Assembly (NCBI RefSeq): GCF_036227125.1
Contig: NZ_CP109435.1
Coordinates: 1,798,001-1,862,000 of the forward strand
Direction: 5' to 3'
DNA from: Streptomyces sp. NBC_01485
Lineage (GTDB): Bacteria; Actinomycetota; Actinomycetes; Streptomycetales; Streptomycetaceae
Length of the DNA: 64,000 nucleotides
Below, in pieces: positions 8,523 through 17,320 of the stretch. The translations under genes were made by a program, and so were the position numbers. Positions within the stretch are counted from its first letter, which is position 1. Each line of letters starts with the position of its first letter. The notes under the pieces are model-generated. The model saw only the letters and a list, made by a program, of their open reading frames with translations, made no database searches and was not told where the DNA came from.

Positions 8523-9104
8523 TCAGTCGCCCTGTACGCGGGCGTGGAGGTGCATGTCGTGCCAGCCGTCCTGGTGGAGGGCGGCGCTGCGCCGGGTGCC
8601 CTCCAGGGTGAAACCGGCCTTCGTGGCGACGCGGCAGGAGGCCTCGTTGGCGGTGGCGTGCATCAGCTCCAGGCGGTGGAAGCCGATCTCGTCGAGGGCC
8701 CAGCGGGTCAGTGCGGTCGTGGCCCGGGGGGCGACTCCCCGGCCACGGGCCGCCTTGGTCGTCCAGTAGGCGACCTCCGCCACGCCGTCACCGAGGTCGA
8801 TGCTGCGCAGCGCCACCCGCCCGAGCAGTTCACCGGTGTCCGTGTCGGCCACGGCCCACTGGGCGTTGCGCTCCCCCGCCCAGCCCTTCCGCCACGCCTC
8901 GATCCAGCCGGCGACCTCCTCCTCGCAGTCGGCGGACCTGACGTGCCACTGGTGCATCGCCGGGTCCTGGAAGGCGGCGTACACGGCGGGCGCGTCCTCG
9001 GCCCGCCACGGGCGCAGGAGGAGGCCGTCGCCGGTGCGGAGCACGGGCTGCGGGGTGCCTGAGAGGGTTCCGGCGGGCAGGACGGAGCCTGCGGTGTAGG
9101 GCAT
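8523..9104 (-). CDS. GNAT N-acetyltransferase (RimJ/RimL-like)
   Basis: About 193 residues. LRTGDGLLLRPWRAEDAPAVY opens a RimJ/RimL-type acetyltransferase_3 domain, followed by VAEVAYWTTKAARGRGVAPRA (the acetyl-CoA binding motif A, Gx-GxG/A-like) and MHATANEASCRVATKAGF. It transfers acetyl from acetyl-CoA to an amine, often a protein N-terminus or a small molecule; the target is unknown. The start is ATG at 9104 or the in-frame ATG at 9113. It is divergent from the pseudouridine synthase gene. Confidence 0.88.
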   Translation of the reverse strand: MPYTAGSVLPAGTLSGTPQPVLRTGDGLLLRPWRAEDAPAVYAAFQDPAMHQWHVRSADCEEEVAGWIEAWRKGWAGERNAQWAVADTDTGELLGRVALRSIDLGDGVAEVAYWTTKAARGRGVAPRATTALTRWALDEIGFHRLELMHATANEASCRVATKAGFTLEGTRRSAALHQDGWHDMHLHARVQGD

Positions 9105-9171
9105 GATCCGCATCCTGCCAACGGGCCGTGAGGAGTCAACCGGGTTTCCCGTCGCCGTACGCTGGACCCCG

Positions 9172-10155
9172 ATGAGACGCCGCACCCCTCCCCCGCCCTC
9201 CCCGCTGCCGCAGCGCGACGGGATCGACGCCGTGCGGGTGCGGCTGCCGGGCGAGGGCGCCTGGGCCACCGTCCGGGAGCACCTGGTGGAGCGGCTCGGC
9301 GGGGCGCGGGCCGCGGCCGTGGACGGGATGCTGGCGGCCGGGCTCGTGGTCGGCGCGGACGGGGCGGCGGTGGCGCCGGACGCGGCGTACGTGCCGGGGA
9401 TGTTCGTGTGGTTCCACCGCGAGCTGCCCGCCGAGGTGCCCGTGCCGTTCCCGCTGGAGATCGTGCACCGCGACGAGCACGTCGTCGTCGTCGACAAGCC
9501 GCACTTCCTGGCCACCACCCCGCGCGGCAGCCATGTCACCGAGACCGCGCTGGCCCGGCTGCGCCGCGAGCTGGGCCTGCCCGCGCTCGGTGCCGCGCAC
9601 CGGCTCGACCGGCTCACCGCCGGGCTCGTGCTGTTCATCGTGCGCCCCGAGGAGCGCGGCGCCTACCAGACGCTGTTCCGCGACCGCCGGGTGCGCAAGG
9701 TGTACGAGGCCGTCGCGCCCCACGACCCCTCGCGCGCCTGGCCGGTGACCGTGCGCAGCCGGATCCTGAAGGAGCGCGGCGTGCTCGCCGCCCGGGAGGT
9801 GCCGGGCGAGCCGAACGCGGTCAGTCACGTCGAGCCGGCCGAGCACCGGCCGGACGGTCTGGCCCGCTACCGGCTGGTCCCCGAGACCGGGCAGACCCAC
9901 CAACTCCGGGTGCACATGGCCGCGTTGGGCGTGCCGATCCTCGGCGATCCGCTCTACCCCGAGGTGGCCGCCCCCGTACCGGCCGACGACTTCCGGTGCC
10001 CGCTGCAACTACTGGCGCGCGAGCTGGAGTTCACCGATCCGGTCACGGGGACGGAGCACCGGCTGCGGAGTGGCCGGACACTCGAGTCCTGGGCGTCGTA
10101 CGGCAGTTGGTACGACGGCCCGGCCGCCACTCCGGCACCGGGCGTCGATCAGTAA
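9172..10155 (+). CDS. RluA-family pseudouridine synthase
   Basis: 327 residues from ATG 9172. HRLDR at about 143-147 contains the catalytic Asp146 of RluA/RluC/RluD-type enzymes, followed by LTAGLVLF. PETGQTHQLRVHMAALGVPILGDPLY is the second family signature. The enzyme isomerises uridine to pseudouridine in rRNA or tRNA; the site is not deducible. There is no obvious S4 domain. Its stop codon overlaps that of the convergent P450 gene by 7 bp. Confidence 0.9.
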   Translation: MRRRTPPPPSPLPQRDGIDAVRVRLPGEGAWATVREHLVERLGGARAAAVDGMLAAGLVVGADGAAVAPDAAYVPGMFVWFHRELPAEVPVPFPLEIVHRDEHVVVVDKPHFLATTPRGSHVTETALARLRRELGLPALGAAHRLDRLTAGLVLFIVRPEERGAYQTLFRDRRVRKVYEAVAPHDPSRAWPVTVRSRILKERGVLAAREVPGEPNAVSHVEPAEHRPDGLARYRLVPETGQTHQLRVHMAALGVPILGDPLYPEVAAPVPADDFRCPLQLLARELEFTDPVTGTEHRLRSGRTLESWASYGSWYDGPAATPAPGVDQ

Positions 10156-11642
10156 CCGCGCCACCAGGACAGGAAGCGCCGCCAGGCGCCTGGCCGGCGG
10201 GCCGGGGTCGTCGGCTCCGGGGCGGGCGGCGCGGGCTGCGCGGCCCGTGGCGCGGTCACCGGGGCGGAAGCGGGCGCCGGCGCGGACTGCGGTTCGGTGC
10301 TCACCGGCCGCGTCATGCGCTGCGGCGGGATCGGGACGTGGCTCGGCTTGTGTTTGACGTCCTGCTGGTCCTTCGGCTCGAACCGGACCGGCAGTTCCAC
10401 CAGGTGCCGCGAGGCGATCGACATCGTCCACCGCAACTCGTCCTCGTCGCAGTCGAGTTGCACGTCCGGCAGCCGCATCAGCAGCGCGTCGACGCCGACG
10501 TCGGCGATGGCGCGGCCGATGTCCTGGCCGGGGCACTCGTGCGGGCCGCTGCTGAAGGCGAGGTGGGAGCGGTTGCCCTGCATGTGGGCGGCGAGGTCGG
10601 GGCGCACCCGGGGATCCACGTTGCCGGGGGCCGGCGCGAAGAACAGGCCGTCGCCCCGGCGGATGCGCTGGCCGCCCAACTCCGTGTCCTGCTTGGCGAA
10701 GTAGGCGAAGACGGTGCTGAACGGGGGCTCGTCCCACAGGGACTGCTCGACCGCCTCCGCCACCGTCATCTGGCCGCCGTTGAGCTGGGCGAGGAACCGC
10801 GGGTCGGTGAGGACCATGCGCAGCACGTTGGAGACCAGGTTGACCGTGGTCTCGTAGGCGGCGAAGAGCACCAGGCGCAGATGCTCCCGGACCTCGTGGT
10901 CGGTGAGTTCCGCCGGGTGGGTGATGAGGTGGCTGGTGAAGTCGTCCTCGGGCCGGGCGCGGCGGCGGGTGGTGAGCCGGGTCAGCGCCCCCATGACGTA
11001 GTCGTGGCTGGCGATGGCGGTCTCGGAGCCCTTGAGCGCGTCGCGGGCGCAGTGGACCATGCGGTCGTTGTACTCGTCGGGCATGCCCAGGACATGGCAC
11101 ATGACGGCCATCGGGAGGTGCTCGACGAACTGGCTCACCAGCTCGGCCCGGCCCTCCTCGCAGAAGTCGTTGACCAGGCGCTGGCTGGAGCGGTTGATGT
11201 ACCGGCGCACGCTGCGGTCGTCGATGGTGGCCATGGCCGAGGTGACCGCGGCCCGCAGCCGCTTGTGCTCGTCGCCCTCGGCGTGGGCGCACATGGGCTG
11301 CCAGGCGATGTGCGGCATGAGCGGGTGGTCGGGCCTGACCTTGCCGTCCAGCAGCGGCGACCAGATGCGGCTGTCCTTGGTGAACAGCGAGGGCGCGCGC
11401 ACCATGTGCAGGTTCTCGGCGTGCCCGAGGACCATCCACATCGGCAGGTCGTCGTGGATCAGGACCGGCGCCACGGGTCCGTGCTGCTCGCGCAGCCGCT
11501 CGTACAGCGCGTTCAGGTCCTCCGAGCCGGGTCCGAAGAGGCGGGTCAGTCCGCCGGGGCCCCGGCCGTGCGCGGGACAGCCGGGCGGCGGGTCCAGGGC
11601 GAGGTCGTGCGGACCGGTCGGGACGGGGTGTTCGGGAGTCAC
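10149..11642 (-). CDS. cvnE: Conservon cytochrome P450, CYP157-like
   Basis: 497 residues. The haem ligand is Cys370 in FSSGPHECPGQDI. The K-helix ExxR motif, normally invariant, is replaced by EQSLW at 299-303, a hallmark of the CYP157 family. The I-helix reads FAAYETT (260-266) rather than AGxxT. After about residue 430 comes a Pro/Ala/Thr-rich tail ending in a basic, aromatic segment (WRRFLSWWRGY), which may touch the membrane. It is the last gene of the conservon and likely works with the CvnABCD signalling complex. Its substrate and redox partner are unknown. Confidence 0.9.
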   Translation of the reverse strand: MTPEHPVPTGPHDLALDPPPGCPAHGRGPGGLTRLFGPGSEDLNALYERLREQHGPVAPVLIHDDLPMWMVLGHAENLHMVRAPSLFTKDSRIWSPLLDGKVRPDHPLMPHIAWQPMCAHAEGDEHKRLRAAVTSAMATIDDRSVRRYINRSSQRLVNDFCEEGRAELVSQFVEHLPMAVMCHVLGMPDEYNDRMVHCARDALKGSETAIASHDYVMGALTRLTTRRRARPEDDFTSHLITHPAELTDHEVREHLRLVLFAAYETTVNLVSNVLRMVLTDPRFLAQLNGGQMTVAEAVEQSLWDEPPFSTVFAYFAKQDTELGGQRIRRGDGLFFAPAPGNVDPRVRPDLAAHMQGNRSHLAFSSGPHECPGQDIGRAIADVGVDALLMRLPDVQLDCDEDELRWTMSIASRHLVELPVRFEPKDQQDVKHKPSHVPIPPQRMTRPVSTEPQSAPAPASAPVTAPRAAQPAPPAPEPTTPARRPGAWRRFLSWWRGY

Positions 11643-11711
11643 AGGGTCGCTCCGAAACTGTGCTGAATCCGGTGTCTGGGGATGTTCTGCGGGTGTCGTG
11701 TGCGGTGGCCG

Positions 11712-12332
11712 TCAGGTGAGGCTGCGGCTGAGTGCCAGGGAGTGCAGGAACTGCATGAGGGTCATCAGGACGTCGCGGCTCGAGGCGCGGCGGCGCACGT
11801 CGCACTCCACGATCGGGATCTCGGGCGGCAGGTCGAGGGCCCCGCGCAGTTCGTCGAGGGGGTAACGGGGCCCGTCGGGGAAGGTGTTGACGGCGACGAC
11901 GAAGGGCACGCCGCCCTCCTCCAGCCGGCCCATGACCTCGAAGCTGACCTCCAGGCGGCGGGTGTCGACCAGTACGACCGCGCCGAGCGCGCCCTCGAAC
12001 AGCCCGTTCCACAGGAACCAGAAGCGCTCCTGGCCGGGCGTGCCGAAGAGGTAGAGCACGACCTGTTCCGTGATGCGGATCCGGCCGAAGTCCATGGCCA
12101 CGGTGGTGGCGGTCTTGGTCTCGGAGCCGTAGTTGTCGTCGACCCCGACGCCCGCCTGGGTCATGGTCTCCTCGGTGGTCAGCGGCCTGATCTCACTGAC
12201 GGAGCCGACCATGGTGGTCTTGCCGACGCCGAAACCGCCCACGATGACGATCTTCGCCGCGGCCGTGGTGGTCTGCGGGAGATAGTCCTCGGACCGTGGG
12301 CCGGGGATCGTGTCAGAGCCGTTGAAGTCCAT
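11712..12332 (-). CDS. cvnD: Conservon Ras-like GTPase CvnD
   Basis: 206 residues. The P-loop GGFGVGKTT is at 32-40, and the switch II/G3 motif FGTPGQERF at 96-104. The usual NKxD G4 motif is replaced by VNTF near 148-151, as is typical of the MglA/CvnD-like family. It is expected to cycle between GTP and GDP forms at the membrane with CvnABC. The start overlaps the end of cvnC by 20 bp, and cvnE follows 69 bp downstream. Confidence 0.93.
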   Translation of the reverse strand: MDFNGSDTIPGPRSEDYLPQTTTAAAKIVIVGGFGVGKTTMVGSVSEIRPLTTEETMTQAGVGVDDNYGSETKTATTVAMDFGRIRITEQVVLYLFGTPGQERFWFLWNGLFEGALGAVVLVDTRRLEVSFEVMGRLEEGGVPFVVAVNTFPDGPRYPLDELRGALDLPPEIPIVECDVRRRASSRDVLMTLMQFLHSLALSRSLT

Positions 12333-12729
12333 GCATCACCGCTTCGAGAAGGGAACGGTCAGGGAGCTGCTGCCGGACGATCGGGGCGCGCGCCTGAACG
12401 AGTTCGGCCGCCAGCATTTCGGTCAGCAGCACCGTCACCACGCTGAACGGGAGACCGAGATAGGCCGACACCTCGGCCACCGAGAGCGGGGCGCCGCACA
12501 TCCGCAGCACCGCCGTCTGCTCCGGCGTGGCCGAGGAGGGCGGTTCGGCACACGCCACGATTAAGGTGACCAGGTCGACGGGAGCGCGCTCGCCGTCCGC
12601 GCCCGTGATGATGTACAGCCGCTCGGGGTTCTTGCCCTCCCCCTCCTGCGGGGGCTGCTGTACGGGCTGCGGCGGGGGCGGGGGCGGTTCCGGCAGGGGT
12701 TGTCGCCGCCTGCGTTGCGGAGGCGTCAT
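12313..12729 (-). CDS. cvnC: Conservon DUF742 protein CvnC
   Basis: 138 residues. A Pro-rich N-terminus is followed by RLYIITGADGERAPVDLVTLI and a winged-helix-like DUF742 domain (PEQTAVLRMCGAPLSVAEVSAYL). CvnC proteins bind the other conservon parts, and the fold suggests DNA or protein binding. The ATG overlaps the cvnB stop codon, indicating coupled translation. Confidence 0.93.
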   Translation of the reverse strand: MTPPQRRRRQPLPEPPPPPPQPVQQPPQEGEGKNPERLYIITGADGERAPVDLVTLIVACAEPPSSATPEQTAVLRMCGAPLSVAEVSAYLGLPFSVVTVLLTEMLAAELVQARAPIVRQQLPDRSLLEAVMHGLQRL

Positions 12730-13133
12730 ACGCTGTGCCCGTTGCGCCGGGGCGGGGTGGTGAGGTGGGCGCCGATGCGGACCACGAGGTCGCGCATGCT
12801 GGCGCTCATCCGGCCGGCCTCGCAGCGGACGTCGGCGAGGACCGCGAGGTAGGCGTTGGCGCCGGCCGCCATCAGGTAGAAGTAGCCGCCGTCCATCTCG
12901 ATGATGACGAGGTTCATGTCGCCGACGACGGCGGGGATCTCCTGGGCGACCGCGCCGGCGAGGCTCTGCATGCCCGCGCAGGCGGCGGCGACCCGGTCCG
13001 CGGCGTCGGGGTCACCGGCGTAGCGGGCGATGCGCAGACCGTCGGCCGACAGCACCACGATCATCTCGATGCCCGGTACGCCGTCGTAGAGCTCCTTGAG
13101 CAGCCAGTCGAAGTTTTGGCGCTGCTGGATCAC
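12726..13133 (-). CDS. cvnB: Conservon roadblock/LC7 protein CvnB
   Basis: 135 residues from a GTG (VIQQRQNFDWLLKELYDG). The sequence is a roadblock/LC7 fold typical of regulators of small GTPases, consistent with partnership to CvnD. The GTG overlaps the cvnA stop (GTGA), with GAAGGGG just upstream as ribosome site. Confidence 0.93.
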   Translation of the reverse strand: MIQQRQNFDWLLKELYDGVPGIEMIVVLSADGLRIARYAGDPDAADRVAAACAGMQSLAGAVAQEIPAVVGDMNLVIIEMDGGYFYLMAAGANAYLAVLADVRCEAGRMSASMRDLVVRIGAHLTTPPRRNGHSV

Positions 13134-14755
13134 GTGAGGTCCCCTTCGTCGTCGGCCTCGGGCTTGGCCTTGTCTTCGAGCAGATGCAGGTAGGCGGTGG
13201 GGTTGCGGGTGAAGTCGGTCGGGTGGACGCCCGGCGGGATGTCCTTCTTCAGGCCCTCCCAGAACGCCTCGAAGGCCACGCCGGGCTCTTGCTTCTTCCG
13301 TTCGGGCTGCGGCTCCGGGCGGGGCTGCGCGAACAGGTCCGGCTTGCCCTGGCGCTCGGCCTCCTGGGCGGCGTACGCCTCCCGGTAGCGCTGGGCGATC
13401 GAGATCGTGGTCTTGCTGCGCCGCTGCGGCAGGCCCTGCTCGGTCCACTCGGTGACCTCGGGCACCTCGTCGTCGGTCAGGGAGATCCCGGCCGGGATGC
13501 GCGCGTTGGTGGGACGGCGCTTCTTGGGCGGGCGCTTGGGGCCCTCGCCGACCTGGCTGAGGTCGATCTGCGGTACGGCGGTGGCGCCGATGCCGTGCGC
13601 GAAGCCGGGGGCGGGTTCGCAGGTCTGCATCTCGCTCGGCACGATGAGGACGGCCCGGACGCCGCCGTAGGCCGACTTGCGCAGCGAGACCTCCAGGTTG
13701 AACGAGGTGCACAGCCGGCCGACGACCGCGAGGCCCAGGCGCGGGGTGATGCCGACGTCCTGGATGTCGACGCCCGCCATGGCCTGCTCCAGCATGCGTT
13801 CGGCCTTGGCGCGGGCCTCCTCGCTGAGGCTGACGCCGGCGTCCTCGATCTCGATGGCGATGCCGGTCTGCACCTCGACGGCGTTGACGTGCACCTTGCT
13901 GTTCGGGGGCGAGTAGCGGGTGGAGTTGTCGAGGAGTTCGGCGAGCGCGTGGATGAGCGGCTCGACGGAGAGGCCGCTGATGTTGACCTTGGCGATGGAG
14001 TCCAGCTGGATGCGCCGGTACTCCAGGATCCGGGACATGGCGCCGCGCAGCACGCTGTACAGCGGGACCGGCTGGGGCCAGTTGCGGCTGGGCCGGCCGC
14101 CGCCGAGCACACCGATGGAGTCGGCGAGGCGGCCGATCAGCGAGGTGCCGTGGTCGATGCGCAGCAGGTCGTCGAAGACCTCGGGGTTACGGCCGTGGTC
14201 CTCCTCCATCTCCCGCAGTTCCGCGGCCTGTTGGTGGACGATGGCCTGCATGCGGCGGGCGATGCTGACGAAGGAGCGCTGGGCGGAGTCGCGCAGGGAC
14301 TCCTCGTGGTCGACGATGTCGAGGATCTTCCGGACCACGGCGCGTTGCGCGTCGTCGAGATCCCGGAACAACTGGTCGCCCTCGGTGAGGTCGCGCATCA
14401 CCTCCCTGGGGGAATTTCCGGCCCGCAGCCACTCCACGGCGTTGGGCACGAACTCCTCGGCGAGGAGGCGGTTCTCCTCACCGTGGTCGGCGACGCACTG
14501 TTCCAGGTAGGCGACGCGCTGCTCCTTCTCCGCGCGCACCTCGCGCAGCAGGCGGCCGCGGCGCGCCGACTCGGCTCCGGCCGCGATCACCAGAAGCGTG
14601 GCGACGGCTCCGCAGACGCCGACGGCGAGCCGGGCCTGCGTCGCCACCAGGGCGACGGCGGCTCCGGTCGCCGCGGCCATCAGTATCGCCGGCAGCAACA
14701 GCACGCGTGCGTAAGGAAGTTCTCGGCGACCGGGTGGGGACTGAACACTCACCAT
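13130..14755 (-). CDS. cvnA: Conservon sensor histidine kinase-like protein CvnA
   Basis: 541 residues. Two hydrophobic segments (about 16-58) anchor a cytoplasmic part with a coiled-coil-like region, a helical dimerisation region, then a GHKL ATPase domain: LAELLDNSTRYSPPNSKVHV is the N-box, and LGLAVVGRLC lies in the G-box region. The C-terminal 150 residues are a charged linker. CvnA is the membrane sensor of the conservon, a heterotrimeric-G-protein-like complex that in Streptomyces affects development and secondary metabolism (the rar/cvn9 type is closest by locus, from memory). It heads the five-gene operon. Confidence 0.93.
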   Translation of the reverse strand: MVSVQSPPGRRELPYARVLLLPAILMAAATGAAVALVATQARLAVGVCGAVATLLVIAAGAESARRGRLLREVRAEKEQRVAYLEQCVADHGEENRLLAEEFVPNAVEWLRAGNSPREVMRDLTEGDQLFRDLDDAQRAVVRKILDIVDHEESLRDSAQRSFVSIARRMQAIVHQQAAELREMEEDHGRNPEVFDDLLRIDHGTSLIGRLADSIGVLGGGRPSRNWPQPVPLYSVLRGAMSRILEYRRIQLDSIAKVNISGLSVEPLIHALAELLDNSTRYSPPNSKVHVNAVEVQTGIAIEIEDAGVSLSEEARAKAERMLEQAMAGVDIQDVGITPRLGLAVVGRLCTSFNLEVSLRKSAYGGVRAVLIVPSEMQTCEPAPGFAHGIGATAVPQIDLSQVGEGPKRPPKKRRPTNARIPAGISLTDDEVPEVTEWTEQGLPQRRSKTTISIAQRYREAYAAQEAERQGKPDLFAQPRPEPQPERKKQEPGVAFEAFWEGLKKDIPPGVHPTDFTRNPTAYLHLLEDKAKPEADDEGDLT

Positions 14756-15091
14756 GTGGGCACCCTCTGTAGGGATCTGTCGGCATCTTCGGGATGTTTG
14801 GGAACAAGCGCACGAATACGCCTCAACTCGGTGCGCCGCGGGCGAGCTTAGTCCGACCGGATCACCACCGCGTCACATTCGGCGACTCTCTGAAACCGGC
14901 TCCGCACATGCAGTAGCCTCAAGCCCATTTAAACGCAGGGGATTTGTTCGAACACGATGCGTGACGACGCACGGGCGTGCGAAACACTTCACCGGGACGG
15001 ATGAGACAACCACCGGCGGGCAACCGTCAGGCGCCCCCAAGTCCTCTCAGGCGGTGTCCAGTTGCCGCGCGGCGTTCGGTCGCCGCGGCGT
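14756..15091. other. Conservon promoter region
   Basis: These 336 bp between the cvnA start and the TetR stop hold no gene I can support. GAGGG precedes the cvnA ATG. An AT-rich patch (CATTTAAAC, near 14926-14934) is unusual for this DNA and may mark the promoter, but no clear -10/-35 pair could be assigned. Confidence 0.5.
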
Positions 15092-15718
15092 TCAGTCGCC
15101 CACGATGCGCAGCGCCGCGTCGGCGGTGGCGCGGGCGAACTCCGAGACGGAGCGGTCGGGATCCGAGCGGTGGACGAGGATGACGCCCTCGATCAGCCCG
15201 AAGACGAGGTCGGTCCGCAGATCGAGCTCACTCTTCGCGAGCGCGCCGCCGGACACCGTCGCGGCGATCAACTGCCGGTAGGCGTCCTTGAGTTCGCCGC
15301 GCACGGCATGGAACCCGGCGAACCGCTCGGTGCGCACCTCGGGCAGCAGGTAGAGGCCGCCGAGGTTGTGCGAGCCGCCGCACAGCAGCTCCACGTCGGT
15401 GCGGCACAGCTCGCGCAGCCGCTCCTCGGCGGCCCGCACGTCGTCCGCGAGCAACCGACGGGCGCAGGTCAGCGAGGGCGTGACCGTCGACTCCAGCAGC
15501 TCGGCGAGCAGCTCCTCCTTGCCGGAGACGTAGTGGTACATGGAGGCCTGGCGCATGCCCGCGCGCTCGGCGACGGCCCGGGTCGTGGTGGCGGCGTACC
15601 CGCGGGTGGTGAACAGCTCCGCGGCGGCCGTGAGCAGTTCGGCGCGCGGCGCGAGCCCGCTGTCCGGGCGCTGCGCGGCCCGTGGCCTGCCCACTCGGCG
15701 TCCGCCGCTCGTCTCCAT
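15092..15718 (-). CDS. TetR-family repressor of the carboxylase operon
   Basis: 208 residues from ATG 15718, preceded by GAGGAT. The N-terminal helix-turn-helix (about 44-63: TRAVAERAGMRQASMYHYVSG) is typical of TetR/AcrR repressors; the rest is a helical ligand domain with two Cys in RELCRTDVELLCGG. It is divergent from the DUF1989-carboxylase operon. The 24-bp palindrome lies 100 bp upstream of its own start and 22 bp before the operon's first gene. It probably senses guanidine, urea or a pathway intermediate and controls both the operon and the distant permease; this is inference. Confidence 0.88.
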   Translation of the reverse strand: METSGGRRVGRPRAAQRPDSGLAPRAELLTAAAELFTTRGYAATTTRAVAERAGMRQASMYHYVSGKEELLAELLESTVTPSLTCARRLLADDVRAAEERLRELCRTDVELLCGGSHNLGGLYLLPEVRTERFAGFHAVRGELKDAYRQLIAATVSGGALAKSELDLRTDLVFGLIEGVILVHRSDPDRSVSEFARATADAALRIVGD

Positions 15719-15817
15719 GCGTTCGATCCTCGCACACGGCACCGGACAGTGATCTTCGTGAGGGGCCGGTAACGAGGTGGCAACGCGGCGGCAACGGCGG
15801 CGACCCGGCCCGCCCCT

Positions 15818-15841
15818 AATTTCTGTCGGGCGACAGAAATT
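15818..15841. promoter_or_regulatory. TetR-type operator, copy 2 (carboxylase operon)
   Basis: AATTTCTGTCG, centre GG, then CGACAGAAATT: perfect 11-bp inverted arms. It sits immediately before the ribosome site (GGAGG) of the first operon gene, so a bound repressor would block transcription start or early elongation. Copy 1 is at 6875-6898. Confidence 0.8.
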
Positions 15842-15863
15842 ACCCCCTCAGCCGGAGGTCCCG

Positions 15864-16688
15864 ATGGCGACAGCGACCACCTACGGAGCCCGCGCCCATG
15901 CCCGGGCCCAGGAGGGCACGCGCACCGACACCATGCCCGTCGTACCGGCGGCCGACTGGCCGGCCCCGCCGTGCGAGGCGGGCCACCTGGTGTGGGCCGA
16001 GACGGTCGCGGGCGGCAACTACACCCACCGGGTCCTCGCGCGCGGCACCGAGCTGCGCCTGACCGACCTGCGCGGCGACGCCTGCGCCCACCTGCTCCTC
16101 CATGCGGCGGACCGCCCCTGGGAGCGGCTGAACGTGGCCGACACGGTCAAGGTCCAGTGGAACGCCTACCTCGGCGAGGGCGTGCTGCTCCTGTCCGACC
16201 AGGGGCGGGTCCTCGCCTCGGTCGTCGCCGACACCTCCGGCCGGCACGACGCCCTGTGCGGCACCTCCACCCTCGTACGCAACACCGGGCGCTACGGCGA
16301 CGGCACCCCGCAGTCCCCCTCCCCGGCCGGCCGGGAGCTGTTCAAGCTGGCCGCCGCGAAGAACGGCCTGGAGCCCCGCGACCTGCCGCCCTCGCTGTCC
16401 TTCTTCCAGGGCGTGCGGGTCCGCGGCGACGGCACCCTCGACTTCACCGGCTCGGCCGGCCCGGGCGGCAGTGTCACCCTGCGCGCCGAGCAGGACGTGA
16501 CGGTGCTGATCGCCAACGTGCCGCACCCGGCCGACCCCCGCCCCGAGTACGTCAGCACCCCGCTGGAGGTCCTCGCCTGGCGCGCGGCGCCGACGGCACC
16601 CGGCGACCCGCTGTGGGACACCACCCCCGAGGGCCGCCGCGCCTTCCTCAACACCGCCGAATTCCTCACCGCGAGGGGGCTCGCATGA
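15864..16688 (+). CDS. Urea carboxylase-associated protein (DUF1989), probable carboxyguanidine deiminase subunit
   Basis: 274 residues. After a 35-residue N-terminal extension comes a DUF1989 domain: GGNYTHRVLARGTELRLTDL, then DTSGRHDALCGTSTLVRNT with conserved His, Asp and Cys. It pairs with the next gene; the two families are the classic urea-carboxylase-associated proteins. In characterised bacteria the pair forms carboxyguanidine deiminase, which removes one amino group to make allophanate. It is first in a tightly coupled operon; the stop overlaps the next ATG (ATGA). An internal Met (MPVVPAADW) is an alternative start. Confidence 0.88.
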   Translation: MATATTYGARAHARAQEGTRTDTMPVVPAADWPAPPCEAGHLVWAETVAGGNYTHRVLARGTELRLTDLRGDACAHLLLHAADRPWERLNVADTVKVQWNAYLGEGVLLLSDQGRVLASVVADTSGRHDALCGTSTLVRNTGRYGDGTPQSPSPAGRELFKLAAAKNGLEPRDLPPSLSFFQGVRVRGDGTLDFTGSAGPGGSVTLRAEQDVTVLIANVPHPADPRPEYVSTPLEVLAWRAAPTAPGDPLWDTTPEGRRAFLNTAEFLTARGLA

Positions 16689-17320
16689 ACACCGTCGACC
16701 CGTTGAGGACCGTCGACCCGTCGAAGACCGTCGTCGCGGCCCGCGCCGCCTGGTCGTCCGTCATCCGCGCCGGCGAGACGCTGACCATCACCGACCTGCA
16801 CGGCAACCAGGCCGTCGACTTCCTCGTGTACGACGCCCACGACCCGTCCGTGCGCTACAGCGCGCCGGACACGATCCAGGCGCAGGGCGGCATCTTCCTC
16901 ACCACGGGCAGTGTGCTGATGTCCGGCGAGCACACCCCGCTGATGACGGTGACCGCCGACGCGGTGGGCCGCCACGACACCGTCGGCGGCGCCTGCTCCA
17001 AGGAGTCCAACACCCTGCGCTACGGCCACCACACGTACGCGCAGCACGCCTGCGTGGACAACTTCCTGGCCGAGGGCGCCAAGCACGGCCTCGGCAAGCG
17101 GGACCTGGTCTCCAACATCAACTGGTACATGAACGTCCCGGTCGAGCGGGACGGCACCCTCGGCATCGTCGACGGCCTCTCCGCACCGGGCCTTGCGCTC
17201 ACCCTGCGCGCCGAACGGGACGTCCTCGTCCTGGTCTCCAACTGCCCCCAGATCAACAACCCGTGCAACGGCTTCGAGCCGACCGCCGTGGAGATGACGG
17301 TCACCGGGGCGGACGCATGA
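16685..17320 (+). CDS. Urea carboxylase-associated protein (DUF1989), second carboxyguanidine deiminase subunit
   Basis: 211 residues with the DUF1989 pattern: AGETLTITDLHGNQAVDFLVYD, then DAVGRHDTVGGACSKESNTLRYG and CVDNFL. The GRHD motif and cysteines resemble those of its partner upstream, as expected for a heteromeric metal-dependent deiminase. ATGA overlaps couple it to both the preceding and the following gene, so equal expression is expected. The deiminase function is from family knowledge, not visible in sequence alone. Confidence 0.9.
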   Translation: MNTVDPLRTVDPSKTVVAARAAWSSVIRAGETLTITDLHGNQAVDFLVYDAHDPSVRYSAPDTIQAQGGIFLTTGSVLMSGEHTPLMTVTADAVGRHDTVGGACSKESNTLRYGHHTYAQHACVDNFLAEGAKHGLGKRDLVSNINWYMNVPVERDGTLGIVDGLSAPGLALTLRAERDVLVLVSNCPQINNPCNGFEPTAVEMTVTGADA

